Positions 58,001-64,000 of a DNA stretch of 64,000 bases are shown here, one piece after another. Position 1 is the first letter of the stretch; every line of letters begins with the position of its first letter. The stretch is from NCBI RefSeq assembly GCF_964204645.1, contig NC_134034.1, positions 6,631,414 through 6,695,413 of the forward strand. The letters run 5' to 3'. The notes under the pieces were generated by a model that ran no database searches, had not been told where the DNA came from, and saw only the letters and a list, made by a program, of their open reading frames with translations. This DNA is from Tubulanus polymorphus (lineage: Eukaryota; Nemertea; Palaeonemertea; Tubulaniformes; Tubulanidae). The translations under genes were made by a program, and so were the position numbers.

Positions 58001-58338
58001 CATCCTCCCCGGCAGGGATTCGAACCTGATGGCATCGAGATTGCCACGGCACGAAACCCTGCCATAATCGACCGTGTGCGCAGATACATGCGCAGTTCAG
58101 ATGATGTGATTTTTAGCCAATCAGAAATCCCGTTTTATTTTAGCCCGGGTTTTCCTATTTATAGTTCTTCCTTGAAATTTGCCTCAACGATTATACAACG
58201 AGCAATCTGATTGGTGCCGCAAGTTTTCGTTCGGAAAACTGCGCATGTACCTGCGCACCCGGTCTACTGATGCAGGGGTTCGTGCCGTGGCTGAGTGTAG
58301 CGATGCCATCAGGTTCGAGTCCTTGCAGAGGGAGGATG
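58001..58338. mobile_element. tRNA-like foldback MITE with 8-bp target duplication
   Basis: The element has inverted ends CATCCTCC / GGAGGATG with arms of about 100 bp and is flanked by CGCTTTTG (57993-58000, 58339-58346). The empty site is preserved in the left arm of the host foldback element near 51015. Each arm contains tRNA-promoter-like motifs: A-box-like TGGCTGAGTGTAG and B-box GGTTCGAGTCC on the plus strand near 58292-58322, and GGTTCGAATCC on the minus strand near 58018-58028. Confidence 0.8.
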
Positions 58339-58699
58339 CGCTTTTGTAACGATGATTCGTGAAAAAACACGCGGGCTATTAGTAGATCGCAGTGAGCTGA
58401 ACGATATTATATGGATTGTATATGAAACAGCGGTAAGGTAACAAAGCCTATGTTCTTTTGGTAAAAATAGTGTGGAAGAAAATAATAATAATAATAATAA
58501 TCACGCGGATATCAATAGGGTTTTCTGTGAAATAACAGAAAACCCTAATTATTGAAATGGAACCTTTGTGTACAGCAACGTAGCTGCTGCATACCTAATG
58601 ATAATGACATCGTTGTTACTAGAAATGCTAACTGGACAAGCAACTTGGACCACATAAAAGTTATATTAATGCGTGATTATTATTTTAGATATATTTACC

Positions 58700-59581
58700 T
58701 GTTTGTTTGGCCGAGTTCTTGGATTTTGCGCCAATTGGCTTGCCTCAAATGGTAGAAGCAGCCTTGGAGAACAACATCTTCACCAATATCGGCACGCGTT
58801 GCTTGTTGTACTGCAGTCTCGAAGTCAGTTACTACAATCTCTGGATCAAGGTCATTTCCAAGTTGTTCAGATTTTTGGGCGATTGCGCGAAGGAATTCTT
58901 CGTATGTCGCTTGGGTTTTTCATCCCATTAAAGCATAGATGAGCGGAACGGTCAAATTGTGGACGAGAGGTGCATGAACAACATATAGCTGCGTGAAACC
59001 AGGTGGAGCCATGGCAAAGCAACCATCCATCATCCACTGTCTCGCATCAGACAAATATCGAACATGCTCATCAGAATTCTCGAATTTGATTCCGGACCAT
59101 TATCATAAAACAGAAATTCCTGCGGGTTGGCACCACCAGTCATTGACCATGGGCCATCTTCAGGAATCACTAACTCTTGCAGTGTATTTGGTTGAGGTGG
59201 AAATTCATCAATTCTGTTGTTTCGGATTGTCCGTTTTACAGCATTGTGGTTAGGCATATGCATTTTGGTGAGGTCATCGAGTTCGTGGAGTGCTGTTGCA
59301 AAGATATTTGCAGGGCGGTCATTGCTATTCTGTGCGTTTGTTTTGAAAGTACATCTTGCTTTTGCGACAGACACTTCGATATTCGACGGGTTGTGGTTGT
59401 GTTCAGCAGTTATCTCAGGTTCAGTGTATTCGAGACTTGTACGCATTCCACCCTTGCATACATTTGATATTCTCTTTACGCAATGCCAGAAAACATAATT
59501 TTGACGTATCTTCTTGATGGTGTACATATATCCGTCAAGACACAACTTCTCTCCGCCCTTGTTCGATCGTATTATCTCCAT
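58700..59581 (-). pseudogene. MULE transposase fragment with FLYWCH zinc finger
   Basis: From 59581 the frame has a FLYWCH-type finger (YMYTIKKIRQNYVFWHCVKR...HNHNP), then a helical linker, then a MULE transposase core: WMMDGCFAMAPPGFTQLYVV (first catalytic Asp), IYALMGWKTQATYEEFLRAI, IVVTDFETAVQQA (second Asp) and GCFYHLRQANWRK (C-x2-H block). The third acidic residue and C-terminus are missing; the frame passes at least one break near 59030. Both transposon remnant and terminal exon of a domesticated gene are possible. Confidence 0.75.
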
Positions 59582-60790
59582 CGTGTTTTCGTTGTTTTGC
59601 TTTCGTAGTAGTAGTCTTTTGTAAATGATATTGGCTCTGACTTATGTCCTACTTTTATACGCCTCATGTATGAATTAATTACTAATGTTATCACATAGAA
59701 GTACTCAAATTTAAATTTGGCATTAATCAATTCTGGTTACTGAGAACATGTCAACTACTCAAAATAGATCAAACCGATTATTTCATGAGACAAACTATGA
59801 TATTCAAAAGGTACGGTAATTAGTGTAAAAAGATCAAAGAAGTAACTCAACTCCTCAACCCCACAGCATGTGTTTGACTTCACATTAATTTACATTGTTT
59901 CCTTTGATTAAAGGGTGACCAGTTTGTATCAGTTAAGATATTACCATAGTTTACCATGATATCGTTAAAACTAACTTAAAGAAAAAATACTATATAATGA
60001 ATGATTTTTATAGAAACTGAAGCATAAACCACCTTTTGTACTGAATAAAATAAAATAATACACATTTCTGATTTCTGGTGCTATTTTGATGTGGAATTCA
60101 CTGAATTACCAAGTTATTAATGTAGACTGGGACATTTTTTTCTACTTTACAAATGGGACAATTTTTCCGGGGACATTTTTTCCAGGGACATTTTTTTCCC
60201 TGGGACATTTTTTCCGGGGACATTTTACCAGGGACATTTTTACCGTATACTCTTTTAATCATGGTGTAATATAGCTTGTGCAACAGGACGTTGCGCAGTC
60301 ATTACGTTAATTGTGAGGTGTTTATACATAATAGTTTCATGAGCAGTTCATATGGTGGGATCATAATCGGGAAAGATCTGCCTTAAACATTTAATCGCCT
60401 TAGGGAGTTTGAGCTTCTTGATAAAATTCCCCAAAAATAATTCAAAATCGCCCTATCCAATATCTAAAGGCCATTCAAAGCAATATATTTTGTCAATTCT
60501 TTTTGAATTTATTCATAATTAATAACATATTTTTAATATTAATGATTTTATTATCAGGAATCTGATCTAATATATTTCTAGTGGTAAAACGTAGCTGTCG
60601 GATTAACGAGCAATTATCTCATTAATGAGATGATTGCTCGTAGGTCGGATGGATGGACATAGGTCGGATGGATGGACATATTGGTGTGTACCGGTCTACA
60701 GTGTCTTTAATCAAAGATCCCATTTGATATCTGTCGTATTTCTATGAAAGAGTACAAACAGAAATATAAACCCCTATACAGGGTACAAAT
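59582..60790. repeat. Non-coding spacer with a GGGACATTTTT minisatellite
   Basis: About seven degenerate copies of a 15-18-bp unit (GGGACATTTTTTCC) lie at 60128-60245, and a doubled AGGTCGGATGGATGGACAT at about 60641-60679. Otherwise AT-rich with no gene. Confidence 0.6.
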
Positions 60791-60796
60791 CAGAAG

Positions 60797-63698
60797 TTAA
60801 AAATGTTTAATTGTTTGATAATGCTTTGATTTATGTGATCTTAAATATTTACCTCCGCAATAACAATACACTCTTTCATTAGGATTGAATTTTCTAAATT
60901 CATTATCTAAATCACATTGGATACCAATATCTTTAAAAGATTTATTATTAACTGATTCACATTGAATTCCAATATTCGATGAATTTGCATTATAAATTAT
61001 CTGTTCATTATCAAAATTAAAATAATATAATTGTCGTTTTTCAATTCTTAAGTCTCTATCATTGTAACCTTTTGAAAGTATTAAATCATCATTTCTTTCA
61101 TTTGTATATTTTAAACCACATTGCCAGGTTAAACCAGGACTTGAAAAACAATAACAGGGATCAACATTGAAATGATTCAAATTAACTTCTTTAAATTTTT
61201 CAAATATATCAGCCAATATCATAACATCTGATTTTAAATATAAATCTACTAATTCACCATGATTTTTTATCTTAAAATGATTCCAAATATTTAATGATCT
61301 TTTAAACACTTCATCTTTCACATACTCCTCTTTTAATTGATCATAAAATTGTTCTTTTAATAATATGTTACATTAAAATCATCATGTGTTTTATAAAATG
61401 AATAAGGAATTGCACCTTTAAATCTCAATAATTTAAAATCTTGTTCATTTGGATAATAATGTCGAGTTTTACCAAAATCATTATCAACTAAACTTTTTGC
61501 TAAATTATCTAATGAACTTGCTAAAAATCTATAAGAATCTAAAAATCTCAAACAACCAAATTGAAATGAAATGTAATTTTCAGATGTCTTAGCTAATAGT
61601 TTAAAATCATATTTTCTTACATTTGTATCATTCATAGCATTATATTCTTCTATTTCTTGATTAATTGCGCCCAATCTTCCTGATAATTGTTTTATAAATA
61701 AGTGGGTATCATAGCCTGATAAATTATGAAATAATATTGTTACGAAATTAACTTTCTTAGCTTGTAAATTGCAATCTTCATGAGCAGCTCCACGATATTT
61801 TGAATTTAAATGATCATGATCTCTAACTTTTTTATCAAATGAATAAAAACGTTTTTCACAGTAACAACAAAGAGTTGCATAATTAAAATCAAATTCATCT
61901 TCTTTTGTCATAACTATTCTTTTATTTTTGTTTAATAATTTTGCAAAATCACTTTCTTATTCAATTATTTTATTTCAAAATTCATTTACTACATCTTCAC
62001 CTCTAAAAGAAATATATTGACTTTGATATAATTCAGGATAATTTGATTTTATATGAATTCCATAAACAGCAGCTCTTTGATGAACTTTCTAATTGTATTT
62101 ATGAATGGTGGGTCTTGAATTATGTCTTCATTTAATTCATTTCCTTTGTCCATTGATTTAAGAAATTGCGTTTTGTTATATATTTTTTTTCTATCTTGAT
62201 CAGTTAATTCTTTATTCAAAATCCCCATAAATTATTACAAATGGTACTATATTTTTAAATTTATGATTAATAAATTTCAACTTACAATCTTTTTCTGTTG
62301 GCATTATTAATTTGCAAAAATCTTTATTATCACATAATTCTTTATGTTTTAATAATGCATTCTCAGTCATGAATTTAGATAAACATTTTCTACATAGATA
62401 AATTTTATTATTATGATGATCACTTTCTGTTCTAAAGAATAAATCAATTTGTTTTAACCACATATAATGTTCATTTTCATCTTTTTTGTAATATAACAAA
62501 TCTCATTTTCATCATCATAATACTCTGTTAAATATAAAGCTTCTAATGTATAATCTTTAATATTTTCACCTTCTCTGGTAATTGCATTAATTCGAAAACA
62601 TTTATTTTTAAATTATTAACTTTTTCTATCTTGGTATCATTTTTATAGTTACTGGATATTGATCAATTTTATATAATGTTTCATATTTCCGGTAATCTGT
62701 TATCCTACAAACATTTCCCTGAGTTGGATGTAAGCAACTATTAATTGCCCACAGAAAACATTTGTCTTCATTTTGAACATTTAAAATTGCTATTGATAAA
62801 AATGGCAATTCAATATAAGATAATGCTTTAATATCCTTTTCTGTTGTAAAGTTTCAATCATTTTTAAACATTGTTTTACTTTTTGATGCTTTATTCCTTT
62901 TTGTATTATAAACATTTAAATCTAAAAATATTATTTCATTCAATGTTAAACCAGAACCCTCAAATATCTTTCTTCAATATGTCTTTTAAATTCGTTAAAT
63001 ATTTTTTCTAATTTCTCTTTTATTTGTGTTTTTGAAATTATTTTTTCAGAGTGTGTTTGAATATTATAATACATTTTTAATTCTGATTTGATAAAACTTA
63101 CTTTTCCAGAAATACTAATTTTTGGATATTCAACATCTGTTACAAAATCTAGTATTTTTCCATGATTTCAATAAATTTACTATAATCTTCTATTGTTGCT
63201 CCTTTAAAAAATGTAAATATAATAGCTGCAGGCCCAATTTTACTACGTAATGTTTCTAAAATTTCAATTGTATCTTTTATTGCTGGTGAATCAATATAAT
63301 TTCTAACATTTTCCATATAAGGTTTATTTGAAATAGATTTAGTTTTTGAAACTGGTTTTTGACTTGTTGAGGTTTATCATCAAAATAATCTGTTCCTAAA
63401 ACATCATAACTTAAATTTTTGTTTGTGGTTTTGTGATTCGAGATGTCTTTTATAATTCCTTTTTGCTATAAATTTATTACACTTCACATTTTATTTCATC
63501 CACAATCATATTTTCTAATTGTTCTTTTCTTTCATTGGAATTTTCTGGTGTTTCAAAATCTATAACATTTTTTGTATGATTTGCAGTTTTTTCATGTCGG
63601 GCTTTATGAGATTTATCAATGTATTTTTTACAATATGTACAATAATATTGATTTTCATTAACATCAATTTTTTCTGTATGTTGTTCACTCTCTCCCAT
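60797..63698 (-). pseudogene. Second Polinton DNA polymerase B, truncated, with a foreign C-terminal tail
   Basis: Colinear with the copy at 21535: finger YYCTYCKKYIDKSHKARH, a second finger region (NYKRHLESQNH), VRNYIDS...SKIGPAAI, WAINSCLHPTQGNVCRITDY (intact here), YLCRKCLSKFMTENALLKH, VPFVIIYGDFE, HNH-like insert CCYCEKRFYSF...DHDHLNSKYRGAAHEDCN, FHNLSGYDTHLFIKQL, and CYCFSSPGLTWQCGLKYT. Right there, before motif A, the homology ends and about 85 residues follow that terminate in a zinc-binding tail (CYCGGKYLRSHKSKHYQTIKH). Motifs A, B and C are absent, so no polymerase activity is possible. Several frameshifts. Lacks both insertions found in the first copy. Confidence 0.85.
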
Positions 63699-63779
63699 TT
63701 ATTAGAAAAAAAAATTACTTGTGGTGATGAGTGGTGTGTCGCCCTCTCGCCCTCTGATTTGAGCCCCTGATATTCCAAT

Positions 63780-64000
63780 TACTCAAACACATTGGATCGC
63801 TAAAAATTCGGTCCAAACACATTGGACGCCCGCACACAGTGGGCTTCAAAATCCTTCCAAACACACTGGATCGCTAAAAAGTTGGCACAAACACATTGGA
63901 CGCCCGCACACAGTGGGCTTCAAAAATCTATCCAAACTCATTGATCTGACCACACACAGTGGACTAACCCCTATTCCACACACAGTGGAATACCCCGGAC
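63780..64000. repeat. 75-bp tandem repeat at the window edge
   Basis: Copies of AAACACATTGGACGCCCGCA begin near 63814 and 63889, with degraded units before and after; CACACAGTGG recurs five times. It starts about 80 bp upstream of the second Polinton's first ATG, so it may belong to that element's terminal region. Confidence 0.7.

Larger units (their letters stand above)
50699..58545. mobile_element. Foldback-type element with very long inverted repeats
   Basis: The outer arms (50699-about 51900 and about 57000-58545) are inverted copies sharing, for example, GAACGATATTATATGGATTG and CGACATGTTTTTCGAGTCG or their complements. Inside, subterminal arrays of a roughly 183-bp unit are also inverted to each other: about 4 units at 51960-52690 and about 8 units at 55560-57000. 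The extreme ends carry short palindromes AGGGTTTTCTGT...ACAGAAAACCCT (three copies at the left, one at the right). The unique core, about 52690-55500, contains SGNH-like exons. No transposase was recognised. Confidence 0.75.

Noticed and set aside
58001-58338. A functional tRNA gene
   Set aside because: Box A- and B-like motifs are present, but no complete cloverleaf was found and the sequence lies in a MITE with TIRs and a target duplication.
50699-63698. The second Polinton polymerase as the missing right end of the first Polinton
   Set aside because: Both copies contain the same N-terminal polymerase region, so they are two separate copies rather than one element.

Overview
This is metazoan nuclear DNA, probably from a marine invertebrate; I cannot name the species. 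The evidence is spliced host exons, AT-rich intergenic DNA and a dense, multiply nested load of eukaryotic transposons (Polinton/Maverick, DIRS, BEL/Pao, Gypsy-like, hAT, MULE, LINE, Penelope-like, foldback and MITE elements). No bacterial operons, rRNA genes, ordinary tRNA genes or CRISPR arrays were seen. The one clear host gene is VPS50 (syndetin): its last two coding exons lie at 6288-6477 and 10297-10425 (+). A Ulp1/C48-type peptidase is partly visible on the minus strand at the left edge.

Layout. 1-0.5 kb: Ulp1-like exons (-). 3.9-6.2 kb: an internally deleted LTR retrotransposon that ends 76 bp before a VPS50 exon. 6.5-10.3 kb: last VPS50 intron, with a pogo-like MITE carrying a nested foldback MITE, plus degenerate repeats. 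12-13.8 kb: LINE remnant (-) with a TTAA-flanked MITE and a perfect 63-bp palindrome. 13.8-15 kb: BEL/Pao LTR and gag (+). 15.0-15.3 kb: LINE 5' fragment with a 2A-like motif (-). 15.6-17.8 kb: BEL/Pao pol (-). 17.8-20.9 kb: pieces of two LTR elements, a twin-primed retroposon and a 68-bp satellite.

The centrepiece is 21.1-50.7 kb: one decayed Polinton/Maverick (adintovirus-like endogenous dsDNA element) of roughly 13 kb, stretched to about 30 kb by insertions. Its left half reads rightward: OB-fold-like protein, zinc-finger/protein-primed DNA polymerase B, free-standing HNH nuclease, two small membrane proteins, integrase, packaging ATPase. Its right half reads leftward: penton-like protein, large virion protein with coiled coil and membrane segments, double-jelly-roll major capsid protein, small zinc-binding protein. 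The halves converge on a hairpin-rich spacer at 34.0-34.4 kb. Insertions interrupt the polymerase twice and the ATPase once. A 10.9-kb DIRS retrotransposon, itself carrying a 4.85-kb hAT element, interrupts the large virion gene. All Polinton genes are broken by stops, frameshifts or deletions, so this is a fossil.

50.7-58.5 kb is a 7.8-kb foldback-type element with long inverted repeats, about 183-bp subterminal tandem repeats and an apparently spliced SGNH-hydrolase-like gene in its unique core. It cuts the right edge of the Polinton. 58.7-59.6 kb is a FLYWCH/MULE transposase fragment. 60.8-63.7 kb (-) is the 5' half of a second, related Polinton polymerase, ending in an unrelated zinc-binding tail, followed by a 75-bp tandem repeat at the window edge.

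The most useful new signals are: the reconstruction of the split Polinton; a promoter-like motif (TTTTAATAAAAA, 13 nt before four start codons); the DIRS circle-junction region, which lets both element ends be mapped; and the SGNH-bearing foldback element.
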